A stretch of DNA of 6,923 nucleotides from Xanthobacteraceae bacterium (GCA_030039655.1 JASHVC010000804.1:1-6923); one strand, 5' to 3'; positions 1 to 5,753 are shown, numbered from the stretch's first letter. Translations and numbers: made by a program. Notes: generated by a model from the sequence alone, not told the origin.

Positions 1-1563
1 CGAACGGCCGCGGATATCGTAGACGCGCGCATAGACGACACCTTCACGGACGACCTGGAACAACATCGGTGCGTCGAGCTGGGCGCAATAGAATTCGCCC
101 AGCATCATGGCGAAGTCGGCGCCCTTTGGATTCCAGGTCAGGTCAAATTGCGGGCCGAGAGCGACGCTGACCGGTGGATGCGGCCCGCACACCGCCACCG
201 TCCACTGGCCTTTGGGCGGTGTCTCATGGTGCCCGTCGAGGTAGGCCAGCAATTCGCGCGACGCTTGCGTCAAGGACAGGCCCCAATAATCGAGCATGAA
301 GCGCGGCCGTGCGCCGGCAACGCCGCCCAAAAGGCGGTTGTAATAGGTGTATTCGTATGGGTGCAGCCTTACCATATCGACGACCGGTGGCGCGATACCG
401 GCGATGATCGCGAAGCCAACGGCGGCCATTGCGAGAGGGCCATAACGCTCAAGATGCCGCGCTAGCCACGCTACGGTAAGGCCACCCAGCACGGCGAGCG
501 GCGGCAAAATAAAGACGAAATGGCGGATGCCGTTGTATAGGCCGGGTCGCGTGGCGACCGTGACCAGAACGGGCACCGTCGGCGCGAGCACGAGAGCAAG
601 GAGTACGGCGCCGCGGCGGATGTTGGTGTCGTGTCGCCAATCACGCACAGCGGCGAAGAAGCCACCCATTGTTCCGCTCAACCCGGTCAGCTGCATCAAG
701 AAGGGCACCTGCACCAGAAGCAGCACCGGCACGTATTCGCTCGGCATTTGAGTGACTTGGATCAACTGGCCGCCGAACAGCTCGCGCCAGGGCTTTTCGA
801 AAAATCTGGAGAAATATTCTGCCGCGCGAATGGGATTGAGCGGCGCAACCACACTCCACGGCCAGACCAGGCCCATGATTAGATAGGCGAGGATTGCGCC
901 AGGAATGAACGCAACCAGATACGAGCTCCATTCGCCAATTGCCGGCTTGAAGCCCTCGATGCGCCAACGGGCGGCGAGGATGAAAAGAAGCGGAAACAGC
1001 GCATCGATAAGGGTAAAGCCTCCAAGGATGCGCGCACCGATGCTAAGGCCTAGGCCGATGCCGCACAGTGTGATCGTCCGCGGAGTGGCGCGCGGATATT
1101 CTTCGAAGGCGCGCACGATGCCCAGGAGCGCGAGCGCGTTGACCGCCGCGAATGGTCCATCCTTGGCGTTGATGAACATGTGGCCGTAGTAGAGAGGGCA
1201 AGCGGCGAGGAGGATGAGCGCGACGAGGCCGGCGAGCGGTCCGCCGATGCGTCGCCCCAGCCGCCAGGTGATGAACAATCCAAAAATGCCGACAGCGGCG
1301 CCAACAAGTCGGCGCGTGGGAAAGAGCCCGAACGGCAGGACTTTGGCGGCGAGCGCGGAGAGGAGATCAAAACCGCCGCCATACATGTAGAGGTTGACGA
1401 AAGACAGTGCCCGCTGGTCGGTGAAGCCCGATGAATAAAGCGCGACCAGAAGATCGCCGTACTGCGAGTGGGTGTAATCATCCCAGCCGAGCCCATAGTC
1501 GCGGAAGGTCGCTGCGGCTATGGCGCTCACGATCAACAAAATCAGGATCGCCAGCGCATCCAT
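1..1563 (-). CDS. Polytopic membrane glycosyltransferase, GT-C fold / family 39-like (partial, C-terminus beyond the left edge)
   Basis: The minus-strand frame is open from an in-frame TAG at 1756-1758 to base 1, giving at least 521 codons from the first ATG (1561-1563). Seen: many hydrophobic helices separated by short loops; a first helix at about residues 3-19 followed by a loop with W27-D28-D29-Y30; an NAKDGPF loop near residues 132-138; and a soluble C-terminal part with HPYEYTYYNRLLGG, LDYWGLS and TWNPKGADF. An acidic pair in the first outer loop, with many helices, is typical of GT-C enzymes that use polyprenyl-phosphate sugars, and I infer sugar transfer to a lipid or envelope glycan at the periplasmic face. 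The acceptor is unknown. The start is uncertain: no ATG lies upstream, but TTG at 1678-1680 or GTG at 1624-1626 (a GAGG lies about 11 nt before the latter) could add a basic N-terminal tail. It follows sodB on the same strand, without evident functional linkage. Confidence 0.85.
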   Translation of the reverse strand, partial: MDALAILILLIVSAIAAATFRDYGLGWDDYTHSQYGDLLVALYSSGFTDQRALSFVNLYMYGGGFDLLSALAAKVLPFGLFPTRRLVGAAVGIFGLFITWRLGRRIGGPLAGLVALILLAACPLYYGHMFINAKDGPFAAVNALALLGIVRAFEEYPRATPRTITLCGIGLGLSIGARILGGFTLIDALFPLLFILAARWRIEGFKPAIGEWSSYLVAFIPGAILAYLIMGLVWPWSVVAPLNPIRAAEYFSRFFEKPWRELFGGQLIQVTQMPSEYVPVLLLVQVPFLMQLTGLSGTMGGFFAAVRDWRHDTNIRRGAVLLALVLAPTVPVLVTVATRPGLYNGIRHFVFILPPLAVLGGLTVAWLARHLERYGPLAMAAVGFAIIAGIAPPVVDMVRLHPYEYTYYNRLLGGVAGARPRFMLDYWGLSLTQASRELLAYLDGHHETPPKGQWTVAVCGPHPPVSVALGPQFDLTWNPKGADFAMMLGEFYCAQLDAPMLFQVVREGVVYARVYDIRGRS

Positions 1564-1787
1564 CCATCGCGCGGCTGCGGTTGCTCCCGCGCGAAGGAGG
1601 AGTGGCGTAGCGACGGATTGGAGCACGATTGGGCCGGCCTCAACTGCGCGTCGCGTCAAGGCTCGGTCGAGCCTCGACAAATGATGACCATAAGTCGCGA
1701 ACGCAATGCGCCAGACAAGCGGACCAATGCGGCACCAGATAGGTGGAGCGGGGCCCTAAGGTCCTGCCGGACGGCCGCCGTAGCGGC

Positions 1788-2390
1788 TTACTTCATCGCC
1801 GCTTCGTACAATTCGGCCACGTAGTCCCAATTAACCAGGTGGTCGAGGAACGCCTTGAGGTAGTCCGGGCGCCGGTTCCGGTAATCGATGTAATAGGAGT
1901 GCTCCCAGACGTCGCAGCCGAGGATCGGCTTGCCGCCGTGGACCAAAGGATTCTCTCCATTCGGCGACTTCGTAACGACGATCTTGCCGTCCTTGACCGC
2001 CAGCCAGCACCATCCGGAGCCGAACTGGGTGACGCCGGCCTGGGAAAATTCCTCCTTTACCTTGGCGAGCGGCCCAACATCGGCGGTCAGTTGCTTTTCC
2101 AGCTTGCCGGGGAGCTTTTCGCCTCCGCCACCCTTCTTCATCCATTTCCAGAACTGGATGTGGTTGTAGTGCTGAGCCGCATTGTTGAAGAGCCCTGGGT
2201 TCTTGCCGAACGTGCCTTTGACGACCTCCTCAAGCGGCTTGTTCTCCCATTCGGTGCCCTTGGCCAGATTGTTGCCATTGGTCACGTACGCCTGATGATG
2301 CTTGTCGTGATGAAATTCGAGCGTCTCGCGCGACATGTAGGGCGTCAACGCGTCGTATGGGTAGGGAAGGTCAGGCAGGGTGAATGCCAT
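1788..2390 (-). CDS. sodB: Superoxide dismutase, Fe/Mn family
   Basis: Complete 200-residue cytoplasmic enzyme (no signal peptide) that dismutates superoxide to hydrogen peroxide and oxygen. The length is normal for bacterial Fe/Mn SOD. The four metal ligands are visible as H27, H77 (in NHIQFW), D160 and H164 (in DVWEHSYYIDYRN). The N-terminal alpha-hairpin has HHDKHHQAYV, and the C-terminal domain has FGSGWCWL. The active-site glutamine is at Q73 (AAQHYNH), the position used by Fe-type enzymes, whereas G158, two residues before the Asp ligand, is Mn-like or cambialistic. The metal therefore cannot be assigned from sequence, and the symbol sodB reflects the rhizobial naming habit. The start is well supported: a GAGGAG Shine-Dalgarno (2399-2404) lies 8 nt before the ATG. 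The stop is followed by the glycosyltransferase on the same strand; a GTCC/GGAC mini-hairpin lies between them but no T-tract, so readthrough is possible. Confidence 0.97.
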   Translation of the reverse strand: MAFTLPDLPYPYDALTPYMSRETLEFHHDKHHQAYVTNGNNLAKGTEWENKPLEEVVKGTFGKNPGLFNNAAQHYNHIQFWKWMKKGGGGEKLPGKLEKQLTADVGPLAKVKEEFSQAGVTQFGSGWCWLAVKDGKIVVTKSPNGENPLVHGGKPILGCDVWEHSYYIDYRNRRPDYLKAFLDHLVNWDYVAELYEAAMK

Positions 2391-2469
2391 TGGTCTAACT
2401 CCTCAATGTGATGCCGAACGGGCGGGGGGATATGGCGGTGAAACTGCTGGGACGAGACAATTGTTCCTC

Positions 2470-2499
2470 TAGATAGGCCTAATGCCAGGGTTTGAGCAA
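2470..2499 (-). promoter_or_regulatory. Candidate sigma70-type promoter of sodB
   Basis: On the minus strand, TTGCTC (2494-2499) and TATCTA (2470-2475) are separated by 18 bp, which would start the transcript around 2463 and leave a leader of roughly 70 nt. The predicted start falls on a small perfect palindrome, ACAATTGT (2457-2464). Assignment is by eye only, and neither hexamer is an exact consensus. Confidence 0.35.
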
Positions 2500-2708
2500 C
2501 GTCCGTTCGAGCTGGAGGCCGTCGGGTCAATCCGCGGCCGTAGCGAGTGCGGTCGAATGAGCTAATGTCAAGATTTGGATTATCGTGACTTTGCAGAGGT
2601 TTATCGGGCTGCTGGTATTGGAGGCGGGTCTGTGGAAGCGTGCCAATAGGCTGCTCGCCAGCTGCTAACGAAGGGTCGCCCACATTGAGCTTGCGTCGCG
2701 GGAAGAGG

Positions 2709-2738
2709 GCCGCCAAAATGGTATTAATAATGGGCGGC
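2709..2738. promoter_or_regulatory. AT-rich island framed by inverted GCCGCC/GGCGGC arms, possible operator
   Basis: A perfect 6-bp inverted repeat (GCCGCC at 2709-2714, GGCGGC at 2733-2738) encloses an 18-nt AT-rich core that contains GTATTAATAAT. It lies about 35-65 bp before the ATG of the 296-aa protein. The core could hold a -10 element, although I find no matching -35. It could also be a binding site for an AT-preferring regulator such as MucR, encoded two genes away. Both readings are inference. Confidence 0.3.
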
Positions 2739-2773
2739 TGCTTGGGGCGTATCGGCAGCGTGGGGACAGGCGT

Positions 2774-3664
2774 ATGTATGCGTTCTTGTTGTTGCTAGGG
2801 GCCGTCATCACCGCGGCCGGCCTAGGCTTGGTGGGCTCGGGTGTCTCCATCCAAGACCACACTTTCGACGCGACCAACGTCCTACCGGCGATGATCGCCG
2901 TGATCGGTGGTTGCATCCTGATCGGCCTTTCGTTCGTCGTCCGCGCGCTGCAACGCGTGGAGCGCGCACTCATGGCACGGCCCATGCCGCGACCGGCTCG
3001 TCTTGGCGAGATTGGCGGCACCGCATCGCTGGCGACCCAGTCGAACGAAGAGGCACGCGTCCCGTTTCCAGCCAAATCGAAAGCGCAGTCCTATCTACAA
3101 CCAGTCCCCGCGGCAGCGCGTCCCGCAACCGCGGTGGGAAAGTCGCTGGAGGTTTTGCAAGACGCTGTCCCGCTGGCCGTCGAGGAGACCGACGTTTCGC
3201 TCCTGCTTAAGGGGCCGGTTCGGCTCGACGAAGAGAACGGCGATACGGATCACGGCATATCCGGTCGTCCGAACGGTTCCGCGCAGGTGAAGACCGCGCC
3301 GCGCTTTACTGTGGCGACTCGTCCTGCTCGGAAGCCGCTGCAGCCTCAGGATTCGATGCTCCACAATCTTTGGCCCATGGTACCTGCCGCGCCGAAGGCC
3401 GAGCTCGCGCCGGCCGTCAAGGTGCAGGTGGCTCCCGCCGTGGCGCCGCCGAAGGTGGACCGCAGCGAACCGACGCCGCAAGCGCCATCTGCCGAAGTCC
3501 AACAAGAAGCGCCGGCGCCGGTATCGGTCCTCAAGTCCGGCATGGTCGAGGGCATGGCCTATACGCTCTACTCCGACGGTTCCATCGAGGCGCAGCTGCA
3601 GGGCGGCATGGTGCGCTTCGGCTCGATCACGGAGTTGCGCAATCACATCGAAAAGAACGGCTAA
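2774..3664 (+). CDS. Unrecognised membrane-anchored protein with Pro/Ala-rich linker and short conserved-looking C-terminal domain
   Basis: This is a 296-residue protein that I cannot place in a characterised family. Seen: a first hydrophobic helix at about residues 3-22, a short polar loop with SIQDHTFDATN, a second helix at about 37-56, and then a basic stretch (RALQRVERAL). A long low-complexity region from about 70 to 250, rich in Ala, Pro and Val, follows. The last 42 residues are compact and folded-looking, with GMAYTLYSDGSIEAQL and ITELRNHIEKNG. The two-helix hairpin would leave the long tail in the cytoplasm. The start is supported by GGGGAC at 2762-2767, about 7 nt from the ATG. It is transcribed in the same direction as mucR, but a 224-bp gap with its own promoter separates them. 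Similar short SDGSIEAQ tails occur, to my recollection, in rhizobial hypothetical proteins. It could be an envelope-associated adaptor, but no function is assigned. Confidence 0.8.
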   Translation: MYAFLLLLGAVITAAGLGLVGSGVSIQDHTFDATNVLPAMIAVIGGCILIGLSFVVRALQRVERALMARPMPRPARLGEIGGTASLATQSNEEARVPFPAKSKAQSYLQPVPAAARPATAVGKSLEVLQDAVPLAVEETDVSLLLKGPVRLDEENGDTDHGISGRPNGSAQVKTAPRFTVATRPARKPLQPQDSMLHNLWPMVPAAPKAELAPAVKVQVAPAVAPPKVDRSEPTPQAPSAEVQQEAPAPVSVLKSGMVEGMAYTLYSDGSIEAQLQGGMVRFGSITELRNHIEKNG

Positions 3665-3668
3665 CGGA

Positions 3669-3685
3669 GTGCGGTCGGTACGCAC
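3669..3685 (+). terminator. Weak hairpin just after the 296-aa gene, possible terminator without a T-tract
   Basis: GTGCG (3669-3673) and CGCAC (3681-3685) pair around a 7-nt loop, four bases after the TAA. No run of T follows, so it is at best a weak or Rho-assisted stop. Confidence 0.2.
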
Positions 3686-3706
3686 CCGGACCTGCGCCCG
3701 CTATTC

Positions 3707-3797
3707 TGTATAGCAAAAGAATAGTATAGATTTGAATCCTCAGACTTCGCTAGTCGGCGCGCAGTTTTATTGCTTTCACTCTCGATCTCTAGTATAG
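3707..3797 (+). repeat. Three GTATAG boxes in the mucR upstream region
   Basis: TGTATAG at 3707-3713 and AGTATAG at 3723-3729 and 3791-3797 share the core GTATAG within 91 bp of AT-richer sequence. The last copy overlaps the candidate -10 of mucR. MucR/Ros proteins bind AT-rich DNA with T-A steps and commonly repress their own gene, so an autoregulatory operator is a reasonable inference. Short motifs such as this can also recur by chance. Confidence 0.35.
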
Positions 3798-3798
3798 G
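3770..3798 (+). promoter_or_regulatory. Candidate sigma70-type promoter of mucR
   Basis: TTGCTT (3770-3775) and TATAGG (3793-3798) are separated by 17 bp, the best-spaced promoter candidate in the window. It would give a leader of about 84 nt before the mucR ATG. The leader contains a possible GTAAC (3808-3812) / GTTAC (3833-3837) stem. Confidence 0.5.
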
Positions 3799-3888
3799 AT
3801 CAACAGTGTAACTTCTATGCGGTCCTTGGAGCGTTACTGGGACTAAGCGGCGGATAACGTTCCGAGAGTTTGCGGCAGAGATCGATCC

Positions 3889-4305
3889 ATGGCGGACAAT
3901 TTGGGTGAAAGCGCCTACATGGAGATGACCGCGAAAATCGTCTCCGCCTATGTGGGCAACAATTCAGTGCCCAGCAGTGAAATCGCAAACCTGATCAGCC
4001 AAGTGCACGCCGCCCTAAAGCGCGTCTCGGGCGGTCAATCCCTGACGGCGTCGGAGCCACTGAAACCGGCCGTGCCTGTCAAACGTTCGATCAGCTCCGA
4101 ATACATCGTCTGTCTGGAAGACGGAAAAAAATTCAAATCGCTCAAGCGTCACCTGCGTACCCAGTACAACATGACGCCGGAGCAGTATCGCGAGAAGTGG
4201 GCCTTGCCGCCCGATTATCCGATGGTGGCGCCGAATTACGCGGCCGCTCGCTCACAACTGGCCAAACAGATGGGGCTCGGCCAGCAGCGCCGCCGGCGCA
4301 AATAG
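3889..4305 (+). CDS. mucR: Ros/MucR family transcriptional regulator
   Basis: This is a complete 138-residue DNA-binding regulator. In the Rhizobiales, members control exopolysaccharide, motility, virulence or symbiosis genes and cell-cycle genes, usually as repressors binding AT-rich sites and acting as oligomers. Seen: an N-terminal oligomerisation region (about residues 10-46, AKIVSAYVGNNSV); a linker; then the zinc-finger-like domain with C75-L-E-D78, FKSLKRH88LRT and MTPEQYREKW; and the family signature LPPDYPMVAPNYAAARS, ending in a basic RRRRK tail. The usual fourth zinc ligand is absent: after H88 the sequence reads LRTQ92-Y93, so neither classical His position is filled, and the second ligand position is Asp, not Cys. 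Family members that fold without zinc are known, so the protein is probably still functional. The Shine-Dalgarno is weak (AGAG around 3877). The start matches the usual family N-terminus. A terminator follows directly. Confidence 0.96.
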   Translation: MADNLGESAYMEMTAKIVSAYVGNNSVPSSEIANLISQVHAALKRVSGGQSLTASEPLKPAVPVKRSISSEYIVCLEDGKKFKSLKRHLRTQYNMTPEQYREKWALPPDYPMVAPNYAAARSQLAKQMGLGQQRRRRK

Positions 4306-4311
4306 CGCGGC

Positions 4312-4329
4312 AGCCGACCAGCGGCTTTT
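4312..4329 (+). terminator. Intrinsic terminator of mucR
   Basis: AGCCG (4312-4316) and CGGCT (4322-4326) form a 5-bp stem with a 5-nt loop, followed by TTTT (4326-4329). It begins 7 nt after the mucR stop. The stem is short, but the position and T-tract fit. It also separates mucR from the convergent sufE. Confidence 0.55.
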
Positions 4330-4363
4330 CGTACCAATCTATAAAAATCGGTAACGCTTCCAC

Positions 4364-4798
4364 TCAAACCGCAGCCGCGGCGAGCGCCGCATTTGCCTCG
4401 GCACGGATACGCTCGACCATTGCGCGAAAGCCGTTCGAGCGCTGCGGCGTGAGGTGCTCGCGCAAGCCCATTTTTTCGAACAGCGCGAGCGCGTCGGTGG
4501 CGAGAATGCTCTTGGCGGTCTTATCTGAGAATATGGCGAACAGAATGGCGATCAGTCCGCGCACGATATGGGCATCGCTGTCGCCGGCGAATGTGAGCAC
4601 AGGCCCGTCCGCGCCATTCGGACGCACGTCGGTCTCGAGCCAAACCTGACTCGCGCAGCCCTGCACTTTGTTGGCGTCGTTATGGGCCGATTCCGCAAGC
4701 GGCGACAGTTCCCGGCCCAACTCGATTAGATAGCGATAGCGATCGTCCCAATCGTCGAGGACAGAAAAGTTGTCGATGATCTCTTCGATGTCGGCCAT
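4364..4798 (-). CDS. sufE: SufE family sulfur-acceptor protein for Fe-S cluster assembly
   Basis: This is a complete 144-residue cytoplasmic protein. SufE accepts persulfide sulfur from the cysteine desulfurase SufS on a conserved cysteine, stimulates SufS, and hands the sulfur to the SufBCD scaffold. Seen: an N-terminal helix with DDWDDRYRYLIELGREL; the persulfide loop VQGC48ASQVWL; the core HIVRGLIAILFAIFSDK; and the C-terminal signature LTPQRSNGFRAMVERI, all in the family order and at normal length. The ATG has a GGAG 6 nt upstream. It stands apart from any sufS or sufBCD gene in this window, as is common in alphaproteobacteria where sufE is often unlinked. It converges with mucR and is followed at its 5' side by the DUF5330 gene on the same strand. 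Confidence 0.95.
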   Translation of the reverse strand: MADIEEIIDNFSVLDDWDDRYRYLIELGRELSPLAESAHNDANKVQGCASQVWLETDVRPNGADGPVLTFAGDSDAHIVRGLIAILFAIFSDKTAKSILATDALALFEKMGLREHLTPQRSNGFRAMVERIRAEANAALAAAAV

Positions 4799-4818
4799 CG
4801 TCGGCTCCCACGCCGGCC

Positions 4819-4828
4819 TTAATATAAG
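4819..4828 (-). promoter_or_regulatory. Possible -10 region of sufE
   Basis: The only AT-rich stretch before sufE reads CTTATATTAA on the minus strand, about 21 nt before the ATG. That leaves a very short leader, and no good -35 lies 16-18 bp upstream, so this is a weak suggestion. Confidence 0.2.
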
Positions 4829-4871
4829 ATCGTGGGATGCGCAAATCGACGTGTTCCGCGTTCGGCGGGTT

Positions 4872-4886
4872 GGCCCTCGCAGGGCC
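4872..4886 (-). terminator. GC-rich hairpin after the DUF5330 gene, possible terminator without a T-tract
   Basis: A perfect 6-bp stem (GGCCCT at 4872-4877, AGGGCC at 4881-4886) with a 3-nt loop lies 19 nt beyond the stop of the minus-strand DUF5330 gene. No T-run follows on either strand, so termination would be weak or Rho-dependent. Confidence 0.35.
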
Positions 4887-4905
4887 TCAGTTCAACCGCG
4901 CCGAA

Positions 4906-5328
4906 TTAAGCCGGATGCGTGGAGGTTTTGCGGACCGGCGGCCCGTGCCAGGCCGGGGCGAGGTCGGCGGGGGTCAGTGTATTTTGCGACCCCCGCGGCT
5001 GCGACGAAGGCTTGTTCGAGGCCGATTTGATCGGCTCACTGATTTGCGACGTGGCGTCGTGCGATGCGAGTGCTTCGGTCAAGAAGTCGTAGAGCATTTT
5101 GGCGCCGGCCTGCGCTCTATAGCCCATGCTCGTGGCGAACTCGGATCCAACCGTGCAAGCGTCGGGCTCGCGCGTGCAGAATCCTTTGAGGTCGTGCACG
5201 GTCGCGGACGCGGCCGAAACGGCGTCGGCGGCACCGACGCCGCTCGTCGATGAGCCGTGCTGCGGAACGCCGGGCAGCAGGATGAGCACGACCCCAAGCC
5301 AGAACGCCATTCGCAGAAGGAAGAACAT
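4906..5328 (-). CDS. DUF5330 domain-containing exported or membrane-anchored small protein
   Basis: This is a 140-residue protein of unknown function, of a type I recognise from Rhizobiales genomes. Seen: an N-terminal hydrophobic segment (MFFLLRMAFWLGVVLILLP) that is a signal peptide or anchor; a short Ser/Gly linker; a conserved-looking core with residues AADAVSAASATVHDLKGFC and REPDAC (two cysteines 8 residues apart, C51 and C59, able to form a periplasmic disulfide); and GYRAQAGAKMLYDFLTEAL. A low-complexity tail ends in LTPADLAPAWHGPP, which also recurs in relatives. I chose the ATG at 5326-5328. The longer frame from 5427 adds 33 residues of basic, non-hydrophobic sequence, and its ATG lies inside a strong hairpin, so it would bury the signal peptide. 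The Shine-Dalgarno at the chosen start is poor (GGGA 3 nt away, another about 12 nt away). It lies divergent to the sensor kinase gene. Confidence 0.8.
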   Translation of the reverse strand: MFFLLRMAFWLGVVLILLPGVPQHGSSTSGVGAADAVSAASATVHDLKGFCTREPDACTVGSEFATSMGYRAQAGAKMLYDFLTEALASHDATSQISEPIKSASNKPSSQPRGSQNTLTPADLAPAWHGPPVRKTSTHPA

Positions 5329-5402
5329 GAGTCCCGCGTCCCACGCAGTGCGCATGACTGCAACGGGACGCAGGCTAGCAGGCGCAATTGAAAGCCGTGT
5401 TC

Positions 5403-5447
5403 GCGGCGTCTGCTCGATTTTGCGCATAATCGAGCAGAATACGCCGC
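5403..5447. repeat. Strong bulged inverted repeat (hairpin)
   Basis: Left arm 5403-5419 (GCGGCGT then CTGCTCGATT) pairs with right arm 5428-5447 (AATCGAGCAG, a 3-nt AAT bulge, then ACGCCGC). This gives 10 + 7 perfect base pairs around an 8-nt loop (5420-5427). Neither strand has a T-run after it, so it is not a typical intrinsic terminator. It could be a leader structure of the DUF5330 mRNA, a small palindromic repeat element, or part of a small RNA. Confidence 0.75.
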
Positions 5448-5455
5448 AAATTTTC

Positions 5456-5473
5456 GCTCAATTCGAAATGAGC
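5456..5473. promoter_or_regulatory. 18-bp near-perfect palindrome, candidate operator
   Basis: The sequence GCTCAATTCGAAATGAGC is self-complementary except for one A/A pair (5461/5468). It lies 8 bp from the large hairpin, in AT-rich DNA close to a weak minus-strand promoter candidate. Its size suits a dimeric helix-turn-helix regulator; the binder is unknown. Confidence 0.4.
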
Positions 5474-5705
5474 TTTGAGGAAAAATTATTTACCTAAAGT
5501 TTGTGCGAATTCTAACAGCGCCACAATTCCAAAGCTGCGGGACCGGGAGTTCCCTCGGGCCGATAGTCCAAGTTGTTGCCGAAGCCCTCTCTCAGTTGAC
5601 AGCAACTGCTCATTCACCATGTCGGATGAAACTGCAATGCCGTGTCGCGTGGGCGTTTCGCCGCCGAGCTCCGACGGCTTGTCCACGCGCGTCCTTAGCG
5701 TTCGC

Positions 5706-5732
5706 TTAAGCCGCATCTGACACCATTAAGCC
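5706..5732 (+). repeat. Tandem TTAAGCC direct repeats before the sensor kinase gene
   Basis: Identical heptamers at 5706-5712 and 5726-5732 are 20 bp apart start to start, about two helical turns, and end 31 bp before the GTG start. TTAA half-sites recall CtrA binding, but the canonical TTAA-N7-TTAA spacing is not met (16 bp lie between the TTAA cores), so this is a candidate site for an unknown regulator. Confidence 0.35.
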
Positions 5733-5753
5733 ACACAAAAAGGGGGCGCGTCT

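Larger units (their letters stand above)
2391..2773. other. Divergent intergenic region between sodB and the 296-aa membrane protein gene
   Basis: There are 383 bp without a credible gene. It holds the sodB ribosome binding site and candidate promoter on the left, and the AT-rich island and GGGGAC ribosome binding site (2762-2767) of the rightward gene on the right. The middle (about 2500-2700) shows no repeat, RNA gene or ORF that I can support; the open frames there lack ribosome binding sites and protein-like composition. Confidence 0.6.

Noticed and set aside
148..1496. Several plus- and minus-strand frames of 60-150 codons over the glycosyltransferase
   Set aside because: They are shadows of the long minus-strand frame, which gives consistent membrane-protein sequence from 1563 to base 1.
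1743..2411. 222-codon plus-strand open frame opposite sodB
   Set aside because: It is exactly antisense to a gene with all SOD motifs; its translation has no recognisable domain and arises from high-GC codon bias.
2345..2716. 123-codon minus-strand frame overlapping the sodB start and promoter
   Set aside because: No Shine-Dalgarno, composition unlike a folded protein, and it covers the sodB ribosome binding site.
5329..5427. N-terminal extension of the DUF5330 protein to the ATG at 5425-5427
   Set aside because: The added residues are not hydrophobic, they would bury the signal segment, and the ATG falls within the loop of the strong hairpin.
5596..5624. Perfect TTGACA -35 hexamer for a kinase promoter
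   Set aside because: No TATAAT-like hexamer lies 16-18 bp downstream (the sequence there is CATGTCGG).
5486..5716. 76-codon minus-strand frame in the DUF5330-kinase gap
   Set aside because: No ribosome binding site before its ATG and no recognisable motif; it also spans the TTAAGCC region. It cannot be fully excluded as a small gene.
5706..5732. CtrA binding site
   Set aside because: The TTAA cores are separated by 16 bp, not the 7 bp of the full CtrA box; kept only as an unassigned direct repeat.
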